Shown: positions 44,785 through 53,602 of the stretch, in pieces | How the letters are laid out: each line of letters begins with the position of its first letter | How positions within the stretch are numbered: the stretch's first letter is position 1 | Assembly: GCA_023435745.1 (NCBI GenBank) | Contig: JAEZMD010000019.1 | Span: 220,513 to 284,512 of the forward strand | Source: Bacillota bacterium | Lineage (GTDB): Bacteria > Bacillota > Clostridia > Acetivibrionales > DTU013 | DNA length: 64,000 nt | Direction of reading: 5' to 3' | The notes under the pieces: model-generated | What the model was told of the DNA's origin: nothing | What the model saw: only the letters and a program-made list of their open reading frames with translations | The model's database searches: none | Position numbers and translations under genes: made by a program

Positions 44785-45561
44785 CTACTTTCCACCCTCC
44801 TCCGAATAATCTATAACTTCCTGCGCCAGATCCAGGTAGCACTCGGCACCCTTCGATTTTGAATCATATAATATAATCGGAAGTCCGAAACTGGGAGCTT
44901 CACTGAGCCGAACATTTCTCGGAATCACCGTTCTGTATACCTTATTTCTGAAATGTTTTTTAACATCCTCAACCACCTGAAGAGATAGATTCGTACGGGC
45001 ATCAAACATGGTAAGGACAACGCCTTCAACATCGAGCGCAGGATTAAGATGCCTCTGTACCAGCTTCACGGTATTCATAAGCTGGCTTAATCCTTCAAGT
45101 GCGTAGTACTCGCATTGAATTGGAACAAGAATCGTATCGGATGCAGTCAATGCATTCAGTGTCAAAAGACCCAATGAAGGAGGACAATCAATTAAAATAA
45201 AGTCATACTGATCCCTGATCCCTTCAATTGCAATCTTCATTCTTGTCTCTCTTGAGATGACAGACACTAATTCGACCTCGGCTCCTACCAGCTGAATATT
45301 CGACGGGCATATGTAAAGCTTGTCAATCACAGTATTCATCAGAGCATTTTCTATTTTCTCATCATTGATTATAACATCATAAATTGACTTATCTATCGTT
45401 TTTTTATCAATGCCAAGGCCGCTCGTTGTATTACCCTGCGGGTCAATATCAATAATCACCACTTTTTTGCCTTTAAATGCAAGGCACGAGCTCAGATTTA
45501 CAGCGGTTGTCGTTTTCCCCACGCCGCCTTTTTGGTTCGCTATCGCTATTACCTTGGCCAT
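44785..45561 (-). CDS. parA: Chromosome-partitioning ATPase ParA (Soj)
   Basis: A 258-residue Walker-type ATPase with the deviant P-loop KGGVGKTTTAVNLS, the Walker B IDCPPSLGLLTLNAL and DPQGNTTSGLG. It works with ParB and parS in origin segregation and can affect DnaA. I begin at ATG 45561 (GGGAG upstream), since the longer frame to 45645 lacks a site and ParA proteins begin MAKVIA-like. It forms an operon with parB. Confidence 0.96.
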   Translation of the reverse strand: MAKVIAIANQKGGVGKTTTAVNLSSCLAFKGKKVVIIDIDPQGNTTSGLGIDKKTIDKSIYDVIINDEKIENALMNTVIDKLYICPSNIQLVGAEVELVSVISRETRMKIAIEGIRDQYDFILIDCPPSLGLLTLNALTASDTILVPIQCEYYALEGLSQLMNTVKLVQRHLNPALDVEGVVLTMFDARTNLSLQVVEDVKKHFRNKVYRTVIPRNVRLSEAPSFGLPIILYDSKSKGAECYLDLAQEVIDYSEEGGK

Positions 45562-45627
45562 TTCGTCACTCCCTAAAAAAATAAAGTTCAACTCACAATA
45601 GACCTCTGTAATTATAACATAGTTTGA

Positions 45628-45875
45628 TAATATGTGACATAGCAATCTTCAAATATGCAATATTATTGTAACCGATTTTGACCGCCCAAAATCGGTGAAA
45701 AGGCGCCACTCAAACGACGTGGTGTCTGTCAGGGCACAGTGAAAAAACTTCTTTGTTCTGGCATTAGTTTTTTCAAACACTTATTAGTGACTTTGAAGCT
45801 TTAGCTGCTTTTATATCTACTAAATATTGCAACAGTAGACTTTAGGGTCATTGTTTCACGTGAAACATTTTCTGA
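45628..45875. repeat. parS module 1 (duplicated block)
   Basis: It begins TAATATGTGACATA (45628-45641), carries ACCGATTTTGACCGCCC, which forms a 9-bp hairpin (45671-45679 with 45688-45696), and ends with parS followed by TTTTCTGAT. A diverged second copy with the same order of parts lies at 45882-46046. Confidence 0.55.
45852..45867. promoter_or_regulatory. parS site 1
   Basis: TGTTTCACGTGAAACA, an exact 16-bp match to the consensus ParB-binding palindrome, between parA and gyrB. Confidence 0.97.
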
Positions 45876-45991
45876 TAGTACTAATATGTGACATACCAAA
45901 TTTAATATAAATTTACTTGTACCCGATTTTGACCGCCTATAATCGTTGTAAAGGAATTTGTAGCAGAAGGGCTGTTTACATGAGCACAAGG

Positions 45992-46015
45992 CAAAGCCCG
46001 CGAAAGCGGGCTTTG
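45992..46015 (-). terminator. Terminator of gyrB
   Basis: Perfect 10-bp stem CAAAGCCCGC/GCGGGCTTTG with a four-base loop (46002-46005), lying 47 bp past the gyrB stop on the minus strand, between the stop and parS module 1. The T-tract is short. Confidence 0.65.
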
Positions 46016-46022
46016 TGGTTAT

Positions 46023-46038
46023 TGTTTCACGTGAAACA
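46023..46038. promoter_or_regulatory. parS site 2
   Basis: A second exact TGTTTCACGTGAAACA, 171 bp from parS site 1 and just downstream of gyrB. Confidence 0.97.
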
Positions 46039-46061
46039 CTTTTTGATTTTCGCCATTTATC

Positions 46062-47990
46062 CTAAATATCTAGATTCGTTACATACTTGGCGTTTTCATT
46101 AATAAATTCTTTTCTGGGCTCTACCTTGTCGCCCATTAATATAGTAAATATTTCATCTGCTGCGACTGCGTCCTCTGATTGAACTCTTAACATTGTCCGG
46201 GTTTCGGGATTCATTGTTGTTTCCCATAGCTGCTCTGCACTCATTTCACCAAGACCCTTATATCTCTGTATATCATAGTCTTCTTTTTTCCAGTTCCTTT
46301 CCTTCTGTATATTTTCTATATCCTTTTCCGTATAAGCATAATACTCTTCCTTGCCTTTGTACACCTTGTACAAAGGAGGCTGCGCAATATAAACATGACC
46401 ATTTTCAACAAGCGGCTTCATATACCTGAAGAAAAATGTAAGCAGCAGCGTCCTGATATGTGCGCCGTCTACATCTGCATCTGCCATTATTATGACCCTG
46501 TCATATCTAATCTTATTTATATCAAAATCTTCTCCAACTCCAGCACCCAATGCAGTTATAACAGGAAGAAGCTTCTCGTTTTCATATACCTTATCGATGC
46601 GCGATTTTTCTACATTGAGCATTTTACCCCACAAAGGAAGAATAGCCTGATATTTTCTGTCACGTCCCTGTTTTGCGGAGCCTCCTGCCGAATCACCCTC
46701 AACAATATATATTTCACAAAGAGAAGGATCTCTTTCAGTACAGTCTGCCAATTTCCCAGGCAATGTAGTAAATTCAAGTGCTGATTTTCTTCTCGTCATC
46801 TCTCTTGCTTTTCTTGCAGCCTCTCTAGCCCTGGATGCAGTTAAACACTTGTCCATAACGATTTTTGAAACAGAAGGATTTTCTTCAAAAAAACTGGTCA
46901 GTTTATCTGTAACCACTCCTTCAACAAGTCCCCTGATCTCGCTGTTTCCAAGCTTTGTCTTAGTCTGTCCTTCAAACTGGGGATCCATCAGCTTAACACT
47001 TATGATTGCAGTAAGTCCCTCTCTAACATCCTCGCCCATCAGATTCTTATCATTTTCTTTCAGATAGTTATATTTTCTTGCATAATCGTTGACGACTTTT
47101 GTAATAGCTGTCTTAAATCCGGTCAGGTGTGTCCCGCCCTCGGTCGTTGCAATATTATTCGCATAAGTGAATATATTTTCAATGTATCTGTCATTGTATT
47201 GCATTGCAATCTCACATATGCTGTCATCTTTTTCTCCTTCAATGTATATAGGAAGGTCATGAAGTACTTCCTTATCTTTATTAATATATTGGACAAACGA
47301 TACTATTCCGCCTTCATAATGCAGAAATTTCTCCACCTTTTCTTCCGGTCGTTCATCAGTCAGTCTGATTTTTATGCCTTTATTTAAAAAAGCCATTTCT
47401 CTATATCGACTGAGCATTATATCAAATTCAAATTCCGTTTCTTCAAAAATTTGAGGATCCGGTTTAAAGACCGTTTTTGTTCCTGTCTGTGTAGATTCTC
47501 CTACGACTTCAAGAGGCGTTACTGTCTTTCCCCTCTCATACCTTTGTCTATAAATCTTGCCGTCTCTTTTTACTTCTACGATCAAATACTCTGACAGTGC
47601 ATTTACAACAGAAGCCCCGACGCCATGCAGTCCGCCTGATACTGTGTATGCTCCTTTTCCGAATTTTCCGCCTGCATGAAGTATTGTATGTACGACCTCT
47701 ACAGTAGGAATTCCCATTTTAGGATGCAATCCGACAGGAATGCCACTTCCGTTATCTGTGACAGTGATAGAATTATCCTTATTGACAACAATTTCTATTT
47801 CGTCGCATCTTCCTGCAAGCGCTTCATCAACACTATTTGCAACGATTTCATATACCAGATGGTGCAGACCTCTCGCAGATGTGCTTCCTATATACATACC
47901 CGGCCTTTTTCTTACCGCTTCAAGCCCTTCGAGTACCTGTATCTGATTTTCATCATACACTTCATGATTTTCATAGTGATCAAGTTCCAT
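46062..47990 (-). CDS. gyrB: DNA gyrase subunit B
   Basis: A 642-residue ATPase subunit of gyrase, which supercoils DNA. It has the GHKL ATPase motifs (DNGSGIPVG, GGLHGVGASVVNALS), the TOPRIM motifs (EGDSAGGSAKQGRDR, DADVDGAHIRTLL) and the C-terminal QRYKGLGEMS. ATG 47990 has GGAGG five bases upstream; the ATG at 48047 lies inside remB. It is downstream of remB in the dnaA-dnaN-yaaA-recF-remB-gyrB block. The partner gyrA is not adjacent but lies on the other side of oriC. Confidence 0.97.
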   Translation of the reverse strand: MELDHYENHEVYDENQIQVLEGLEAVRKRPGMYIGSTSARGLHHLVYEIVANSVDEALAGRCDEIEIVVNKDNSITVTDNGSGIPVGLHPKMGIPTVEVVHTILHAGGKFGKGAYTVSGGLHGVGASVVNALSEYLIVEVKRDGKIYRQRYERGKTVTPLEVVGESTQTGTKTVFKPDPQIFEETEFEFDIMLSRYREMAFLNKGIKIRLTDERPEEKVEKFLHYEGGIVSFVQYINKDKEVLHDLPIYIEGEKDDSICEIAMQYNDRYIENIFTYANNIATTEGGTHLTGFKTAITKVVNDYARKYNYLKENDKNLMGEDVREGLTAIISVKLMDPQFEGQTKTKLGNSEIRGLVEGVVTDKLTSFFEENPSVSKIVMDKCLTASRAREAARKAREMTRRKSALEFTTLPGKLADCTERDPSLCEIYIVEGDSAGGSAKQGRDRKYQAILPLWGKMLNVEKSRIDKVYENEKLLPVITALGAGVGEDFDINKIRYDRVIIMADADVDGAHIRTLLLTFFFRYMKPLVENGHVYIAQPPLYKVYKGKEEYYAYTEKDIENIQKERNWKKEDYDIQRYKGLGEMSAEQLWETTMNPETRTMLRVQSEDAVAADEIFTILMGDKVEPRKEFINENAKYVTNLDI

Positions 47991-48021
47991 ATTATCCTCC
48001 AGTAAAAGTACTTTCTGTTTT

Positions 48022-48294
48022 TTATCCGACGTTCGATATTCCATCAATATACCCTGATCTCTTCTGCAAAGTCATAGAAGAAATAGGAGAAAGGTATATT
48101 TTACTTTTTTTGTCCATTTCTGTTATTATAAACGATTTTGGAAGATCCTCCGATATTGCTTCAACAAAGCCCTCTTCCTCTGCTATCTTTAAAAAGTCCT
48201 TCGTGTCCTTCGATAAAGTTGTTGTTTCAATATCCATTATTGCAATCACATTCTTCATCGGAATCACGACATCCCCGCCAATATGCAAAAACAT
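48022..48294 (-). CDS. remB: RemB (YaaB/DUF370) family protein
   Basis: A 90-residue protein of the DUF370/RemB family, linked to control of matrix genes in Bacillus. The start MFLHIGGDVVIPMKNVIAIMD is typical, as is its position between recF and gyrB. Its stop lies 31 nt upstream of the gyrB start. Confidence 0.88.
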   Translation of the reverse strand: MFLHIGGDVVIPMKNVIAIMDIETTTLSKDTKDFLKIAEEEGFVEAISEDLPKSFIITEMDKKSKIYLSPISSMTLQKRSGYIDGISNVG

Positions 48295-48423
48295 TGAAAA
48301 CCTCCGGCTCTTATTACACCTGATTTATTTTAACCCAAATTATTTTTCCTAATATATTCTATCGTAAATAAACTTTAAGTGCAAATGATTGCCATTATTT
48401 CTGATAATAATAAATTCTTTATT

Positions 48424-49536
48424 TCAGACCAGTTCAGCTAACGTACCATTTTTAATATACAAAAATTCCGTATCATTCTGGCTCCTGTTAAAAAATCTTC
48501 TGTCAGTACATGTAATAAACGCCTGAACCGCTCCAATACTATCAAGAAGATATTCCTTTCTTCTGTCATCGAGCTCCGACAGAACATCATCCAATAATAA
48601 CACAGGATATTCGCCACTTTCTTCCTTCATCAAATCAATCTCAGCCAACTTCATAGACAGCGCCGCTGTCCTCTGCTGACCCTGAGATCCGAATATTTTT
48701 GTGCTTTCTCCATTCAAAACAATATCAAGATCATCCCTGTGAGGTCCTAACAATGTAGTTCCTCTCATTATTTCTTTTGATTTGCATTCGCTTAACATTC
48801 TATGAAATATTTCATCAATTCCGGGATCATCACTATCGAAATCAAACTCAAAAGACGGAGTATAATTTAATTTCAGTTTTTCTTCATTATTTGTCAATAC
48901 TTCATGCCTTGCAGCAGCAAATGTATCAAGCCTGTTAATAAAATCAATCCTTGCCTTCATGATCCTGGATCCTGTTTTTACAAGATGCCGGTTCCATACC
49001 TCCAATGTATCCTCAAGTTCTTTTTGCACCATTATCTTTTTCAAGAGACAGTTCCTCTGGAATAGAATCTTGGCGTATTGCTGCAGGTCGTAAAAATATG
49101 CCGGCCGCAGCTGACTTAAGGTAATATCTATGAACCGCCGCCTTTCAGCAGGACCCTGCTTTATAATCAACAAATCTTCTGGCGAAAAGATCACGGCATT
49201 TAAATGACCCATCAAATCTCCAAGCTTTTTTATCGGCACTTCATTGATTCTAATCTTTTTTCTTTCTTCTTTGTTGAATGTGATATGGAGTTCTTCATCA
49301 GACCCTTTTTTTGAAAGCTGCAGCTTTATCTCATATCCAAACGCATCATTTCTGATAAGCTCATCATCTCTTGAGGTCCTATGTGAACGGCCCGATGCAC
49401 ATAAAAATATCGCTTCGATAATATTTGTCTTTCCCTGCGCATTATTCCCGTAAATAATATTAAATGAATCTGCAAAATTCACATTCAGCCGGTTATAGTT
49501 TCTAAAATCTCGTAATGTAAGGCTTTTTATCCGCAA
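48424..49536 (-). CDS. recF: DNA repair and recombination protein RecF
   Basis: A 370-residue SMC-like ATPase acting in gap repair with RecO/RecR. Walker A is YGNNAQGKTN, the signature region is GSQGQQRTAALSMKLAE and Walker B is LLLDDVLSELDD. It starts with TTG at 49536; GGAGG lies nine bases upstream, inside the end of yaaA, so the two genes are coupled. Confidence 0.96.
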   Translation of the reverse strand: MRIKSLTLRDFRNYNRLNVNFADSFNIIYGNNAQGKTNIIEAIFLCASGRSHRTSRDDELIRNDAFGYEIKLQLSKKGSDEELHITFNKEERKKIRINEVPIKKLGDLMGHLNAVIFSPEDLLIIKQGPAERRRFIDITLSQLRPAYFYDLQQYAKILFQRNCLLKKIMVQKELEDTLEVWNRHLVKTGSRIMKARIDFINRLDTFAAARHEVLTNNEEKLKLNYTPSFEFDFDSDDPGIDEIFHRMLSECKSKEIMRGTTLLGPHRDDLDIVLNGESTKIFGSQGQQRTAALSMKLAEIDLMKEESGEYPVLLLDDVLSELDDRRKEYLLDSIGAVQAFITCTDRRFFNRSQNDTEFLYIKNGTLAELV

Positions 49537-49540
49537 AGGA

Positions 49541-49753
49541 TCATTCCTCCGCTATCAAATACAGTTTTCCTTCAAATAGCACCTGGTCACCAGGGCGAAG
49601 CTTCTTTCCCCTTTGCAGCTCAACGCCTCCGTTTACCTTTACAGCTCCGTCCGCTATCAGCATTTTTGCATCCGATCCGCTTGCAACAATGCCTGAAAGC
49701 TTCATCATCTGCTCCAGCTTAATATATTCAGTCGTTATTTTTATCTTTTCCAT
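49541..49753 (-). CDS. yaaA: S4-domain RNA-binding protein YaaA
   Basis: A 70-residue S4 domain protein (ITTEYIKLEQMMKLSGIVAS, then GAVKVNGGVELQRGKKLRPGD). It is always found between dnaN and recF in Firmicutes origin regions. In Bacillus a similar protein is linked to 50S ribosome assembly. Confidence 0.92.
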   Translation of the reverse strand: MEKIKITTEYIKLEQMMKLSGIVASGSDAKMLIADGAVKVNGGVELQRGKKLRPGDQVLFEGKLYLIAEE

Positions 49754-49783
49754 AAGTTTTCTTCCTGCTAATTCCTCTTCTTT

Positions 49784-50881
49784 CTATTTCCTGATCGGCA
49801 GAATCAGATAAATGAATTCATTTCCCTGCACAGGCTTAATCGTACAAGGGCCGATATTTGTAGTAAAAAAGATATCAACCGTTTCATTTTCAATAACCCT
49901 TAAGGCTTCAATAAAATACTTAGGATTAAAAGAAATCTCAAGCCGCTTTCCATCCATTTCCACTCTCATTTCTTCTCTTACATTGCCGACCTCCGTATTT
50001 GATGTGATAACCATCATCTCGTCCGAGATATCTATTTTTACAGGATATCTTCTTTCCTCACTTAGTATCACAAGAGAGGCTCTTTCGAAGCAAGCCAGCA
50101 ATTCTCTTGTATTAACGGTCACCTTTGTCTCACTATCATTAGGAATAATTCCGGAATAATTAAGATAATCTCCCTCTAAAAGCCTTGAAACCATGATACA
50201 GTTGCCCATGTCAAATAAAATCTGATTGCCTGCCGCATAGATCGTAAGATCTTCGTCTGTCGGCTGCATAATTTTAGATATTTCATTTAACGTCTTTCCT
50301 GGTATAATCAATCTGGATGGCTCAAAAGCGCCTTCATGTTCCAAAGTACGTACAGCGAGCCTGTATCCGTCTATTGAAACAATAGTCAGCTTATTTTCAT
50401 AAAAGTCAAACAGCGAGCCTGTCAGTATCGGTCTGTTTTCATCAGTACTGACTGCAAATATGGTTTGTTTAATCATTTCCTTTATTTTCTTCTGGCTTAT
50501 CTTTATGCCGTTTTCCTTTTCGATAGACGGAAGAGCCGGAAAACCTTCAGAAGGCATTGCCCTTATTTCAAACAAAGAATTCTCACATTCTATGACAGCT
50601 GCATTGTTCTCCTTTATTTCTATCAGTACTTCTGCATCAGGAAGTCGTCTGATGATGTCTCCAAACATTCTGGAGTTCAACACGGCTGATCCCTTTTCTT
50701 TAACATCTGCTTCTACATAACATTCTATGCCTATTTCAAGATCATTTCCGGTCATCTTCAATTTTTCATCCGCCTCTACCAGTATACCCTCAAGTATAGG
50801 AAGCGTCGTTTTTGCTGAAACTGCTTTTTGTACTATATTGATTCCTTCCAGTAAGTTTTCCTTTGAACAAATAACCTTCAT
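49784..50881 (-). CDS. dnaN: DNA polymerase III sliding clamp (beta subunit)
   Basis: A 365-residue clamp with three equal domains, typical length and family motifs at the N-terminus (KENLLEGINIVQKAVSAKTTLPILEG) and C-terminus (GPCTIKPVQGNEFIYLILPIR), cited as segments. ATG 50881 is preceded by GGAGG. It follows dnaA after 238 bp that contain near-consensus DnaA boxes. Confidence 0.97.
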   Translation of the reverse strand: MKVICSKENLLEGINIVQKAVSAKTTLPILEGILVEADEKLKMTGNDLEIGIECYVEADVKEKGSAVLNSRMFGDIIRRLPDAEVLIEIKENNAAVIECENSLFEIRAMPSEGFPALPSIEKENGIKISQKKIKEMIKQTIFAVSTDENRPILTGSLFDFYENKLTIVSIDGYRLAVRTLEHEGAFEPSRLIIPGKTLNEISKIMQPTDEDLTIYAAGNQILFDMGNCIMVSRLLEGDYLNYSGIIPNDSETKVTVNTRELLACFERASLVILSEERRYPVKIDISDEMMVITSNTEVGNVREEMRVEMDGKRLEISFNPKYFIEALRVIENETVDIFFTTNIGPCTIKPVQGNEFIYLILPIRK

Positions 50882-51119
50882 GATGATAACCTCCAGCTTA
50901 TTTAATTAAAATATAATATAATAATCAGTAATAGTAGTAAGTGTTGTGGAAACGGTGAATAACCCATCGCAAGCATTTATTTCAGAGGAGTTCGGCTGTT
51001 GAAGAATGTGTTGAAAGTTTGTTGCGGATTTGATGCTAAATAAAAGATGGTACACTTATCAACATATTACCAACAGGCCTTTATCCTCATATCAACAAAA
51101 TATGTGGATATCACAGAAT
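50882..51119. other. dnaA-dnaN intergenic part of oriC
   Basis: It holds four near-consensus DnaA boxes, each one mismatch from the consensus: GGTGAATAA (50954-50962), TTATCAACA (51056-51064), TTATCCTCA (51081-51089) and TGTGGATAT (51103-51111). The AT-rich stretch near 50905-50940 could be an unwinding element. Firmicutes origins are often split around dnaA; which side opens is not shown. Confidence 0.6.
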
Positions 51120-52454
51120 TTACTTCCCTGTAATATTTCTTTTTAATTCCTCTACAGCTCTCTTCGTTTCTATATTATCCTGTATCTGCTCTTCAATCTT
51201 TTGAATGGCATGGATTACAGTTGTATGATCGCGTCCGCCAAACTCATCGCCTATTTTCGGCAGGGATATGCCCATGATGTCTCTGCAAAGGTACATGGCA
51301 ATCTGGCGGGGGAAGGAAATATTCCGGTTTCTCTTCTGGGAGATAAATTCCTCCGGCCGCAGGTCAAAATATCGCGAAACAGCTTCAATGATATGAGTGG
51401 CGTTAATTACTTTGTTATTGGACGCCTGCAGCAATTCCTTCAATGCGTCTGCACATAAATCAACGGACAGCTCGGTCTCAGTAAGAGAGGAATAAGCTAT
51501 GACACGGTTCAAAGCGCCTTCGAGTTCTCTGATATTAGATATTACTTTATCAGCGATAAAAACAAGTACATCATTAGGGATATAGAGATTTTCCATCTGT
51601 GCTTTTTTTTGCAGAATGGCGATCCTCGTTTCCAAATCAGGAGATTGTATGTCAGCAGTCAAACCCCACTCAAACCTTGAGCGAAGTCTGTCCTCAAGAG
51701 TGTTGATCTCACGGGGCGGACGGTCGCTGGAGATTATGATCTGCTTGGTGGCTTCATACAAAGCGTTAAAGGTGTGGAAGAACTCTTCCTGGGTACGTTC
51801 CTTACCGCCGATGAATTGTATATCGTCAATAAGAAGAACATCTATATTCCTATATTTGCTGCGGAATTCTTCATTTCTGTCGTCCTTGATAGCGTTTATC
51901 AGTTCATTTGTGAACTTTTCAGAGGAGACATATAAAACCTTTAAAGACGGGTTCTGACTTAATATGTAATGGCCAATGGCATGCATAAGATGAGTCTTCC
52001 CCAGTCCAACACCTCCATATAGGAATAAAGGATTGTATGCCTGAGCCGGCGCTTCAGCAACTGCAACTGAGGCCGCATGTGCCAAGCGGTTCCCGTTTCC
52101 TATAACGAAGGTGTCAAAGGTGTATTTCGGGTTCAGTATAGAATTGTAAAGATCCTCATTATAAGTAAACTCAGACGACTGTGCGTGTTTTTGAACGGCT
52201 TCCTGCGATGGTATAGTCACCACAACAGATAAGTCTCTGGATGTGACCTGACGCACTGCGTTGGAAATCAGCGGAATATATCTGGATTCCAGTATGCCCT
52301 TGTTAAATTCGGTCGGTACCGCAATCTCAATAGAATTTGAGTTGACGGATAGCGGCTCAATTGTTCTAATCCATGTGTTATAGCTAATCTCGGTCAACTC
52401 ATTTTTTAGTAGATCCAGTACTCTGGGCCATAGACTGGAAATGTGAATATTCAT
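51120..52454 (-). CDS. dnaA: Chromosomal replication initiator DnaA
   Basis: A 444-residue AAA+ initiator that binds DnaA boxes and opens oriC. Domain I (about 1-85) is followed by a short linker, the ATPase (Walker A GGVGLGKTHL, Walker B LLIDDIQF) and the DNA-binding domain with signature GGRDHTTVIHAIQKIEEQ. ATG 52454 has GGAGG upstream. Genes diverge from its upstream side. Confidence 0.98.
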   Translation of the reverse strand: MNIHISSLWPRVLDLLKNELTEISYNTWIRTIEPLSVNSNSIEIAVPTEFNKGILESRYIPLISNAVRQVTSRDLSVVVTIPSQEAVQKHAQSSEFTYNEDLYNSILNPKYTFDTFVIGNGNRLAHAASVAVAEAPAQAYNPLFLYGGVGLGKTHLMHAIGHYILSQNPSLKVLYVSSEKFTNELINAIKDDRNEEFRSKYRNIDVLLIDDIQFIGGKERTQEEFFHTFNALYEATKQIIISSDRPPREINTLEDRLRSRFEWGLTADIQSPDLETRIAILQKKAQMENLYIPNDVLVFIADKVISNIRELEGALNRVIAYSSLTETELSVDLCADALKELLQASNNKVINATHIIEAVSRYFDLRPEEFISQKRNRNISFPRQIAMYLCRDIMGISLPKIGDEFGGRDHTTVIHAIQKIEEQIQDNIETKRAVEELKRNITGK

Positions 52455-52726
52455 GTCGTATCCTCCAAAGGATGTTTATAAATTTTATAGCTTTGATATG
52501 AACTTTTTCAGAAATTATCTTCTCATTTGTTGGTAATACGATATTGTACAAGCATTAATAAATATATCAGAATTCAGTGAAAACTTCAATTGAAAAATGA
52601 GCGGTTATCCACAATTAGAGCAAATATTCTTTAATTATCCACAGACTTTCTCGAGATTGTCTTTTGTAAAAAAAATGTGAGGAAAAAGTTTCTTCATTAT
52701 TAATAGCAGAAATTCCAAATAGTTTC
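52455..52726. other. oriC region between dnaA and rpmH
   Basis: Two perfect TTATCCACA boxes in the same orientation (52605-52613 and 52635-52643, 30 bp apart) lie in a strongly AT-rich interval. Gene direction changes here. I expect the dnaA promoter on the minus strand within it but could not fix a clear -35/-10 pair. Confidence 0.75.
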
Positions 52727-52756
52727 TTGACATGCAGGAAAGTTTCATTATATAAT
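52727..52756 (+). promoter_or_regulatory. Sigma-A promoter of rpmH
   Basis: Perfect TTGACA (52727-52732) and TATAAT (52751-52756) with an 18-bp spacer, 64 bp before the rpmH start. Confidence 0.85.
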
Positions 52757-52820
52757 TGGCGTGATGTCTCTATAAAAGGCAATACAGAATAAGGTACAGT
52801 AAAGAACGGGGGTGTTACAG

Positions 52821-52955
52821 ATGGTAAGAACATATCAGCCGAAGAAAAGACAAAGGCAGAAAGAACACGGCTTCATGAAAAGAATGAGTACTTCAAACGG
52901 CCGGAAGGTATTGAAAAGACGCAGGCTAAAGGGAAGAAAAGTGCTTTCAGCGTGA
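52821..52955 (+). CDS. rpmH: 50S ribosomal protein L34
   Basis: A 44-residue, very basic protein translated directly from the sequence: MVRTYQPKKRQRQKEHGF, then KRMSTSNGRKVLKRRRLKGR and KVLSA. This is the canonical L34 pattern and length. It is first in the rpmH-rnpA-yidD-yidC-jag block and has its own strong promoter. Confidence 0.97.
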   Translation: MVRTYQPKKRQRQKEHGFMKRMSTSNGRKVLKRRRLKGRKVLSA

Positions 52956-52982
52956 GACCGCATAAGTGTGGTCTTTTTCTTT
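52955..52982 (+). terminator. Attenuator-like hairpin between rpmH and rnpA
   Basis: An 8-bp stem (52955-52962 with 52967-52974, one G-U pair) begins at the last base of the rpmH stop codon and is followed by TTTTCT. It probably lowers expression of rnpA relative to the abundant L34. Confidence 0.65.
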
Positions 52983-53007
52983 AATTTTTAGTTTGTAAGG
53001 AGATTAA

Positions 53008-53373
53008 ATGAAAAAGACAGTTACGTTGAAGAAAAATTTCGAATTTGTACGTATATATAAAAAAGGCAGCTTTTATCCCGGAAAGTTTATTGTGATCTAC
53101 GTTCTGAAGAATCGCTTTGGGATGAACAGACTTGGCATCACAGCCAATAAAAAGGTTGGAAAAAGTGTAAAACGCAACAGGGCAAAGAGGTTGATCCGTG
53201 AAAGCTACAGGTTTTATGAGGATTTTATCCCGTCAGGGCTTGACATTGTTTTTGTTGCCAGGGGTGTGGACATGGAGTATGGCCTTTCAGAGATTTTGAA
53301 GGAAATGAAGTTTCTGCTGAAGAGAGTAAAGGCCTTTGATCAGGAAAAATGGGATGGATTAAAAAACTCTTGA
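53008..53373 (+). CDS. rnpA: Ribonuclease P protein component
   Basis: A 121-residue basic protein that assists RNase P RNA in tRNA 5' maturation. The RNR signature is clear (KSVKRNRAKRLIRESYR). ATG 53008 has AAGGAGA upstream. Its end overlaps yidD by 25 nt. Confidence 0.95.
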   Translation: MKKTVTLKKNFEFVRIYKKGSFYPGKFIVIYVLKNRFGMNRLGITANKKVGKSVKRNRAKRLIRESYRFYEDFIPSGLDIVFVARGVDMEYGLSEILKEMKFLLKRVKAFDQEKWDGLKNS

Positions 53374-53570
53374 TAACATTGATACGTTTGTATCAAAAAT
53401 ATATATCGCCTCTGAAGGGCAAACCAACCTGCAGGTTTTACCCGACCTGCTCGCAATACGCCATAGAGGCGCTCACCAAATACGGCATTTTTAAAGGCAC
53501 TTGGCTGGCAGTCAAGAGGTTTTTGAAATGCCACCCGTTTCACCCGGGGGGATACGACCCGGTAAAATAG
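53349..53570 (+). CDS. yidD: Membrane protein insertion efficiency factor YidD
   Basis: A 73-residue protein with the full family signature (YQKYISPLKGKPTCRFYPTC, then SQYAIEALTKYG, ending CHPFHPGGYDPV). It assists YidC-dependent insertion. It starts inside rnpA and lies 32 nt before yidC. Confidence 0.95.
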   Translation: MGWIKKLLITLIRLYQKYISPLKGKPTCRFYPTCSQYAIEALTKYGIFKGTWLAVKRFLKCHPFHPGGYDPVK

Positions 53571-53602
53571 AGATCAAAGCAAAATACGGAAGGGAATTTG
53601 AA

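Larger units (their letters stand above)
45882..46046. repeat. parS module 2 (duplicated block)
   Basis: A second copy of the module: TAATATGTGACATA (45882-45895), CCCGATTTTGACCGCC (from 45922) and parS followed by CTTTTTGAT. The internal hairpin is weaker (five pairs) and the spacing to parS is shorter than in module 1. Confidence 0.55.

Noticed and set aside
45801..45989. 62-codon minus-strand open frame between parA and gyrB
   Set aside because: It runs through a parS site and has no ribosome site or recognisable product.
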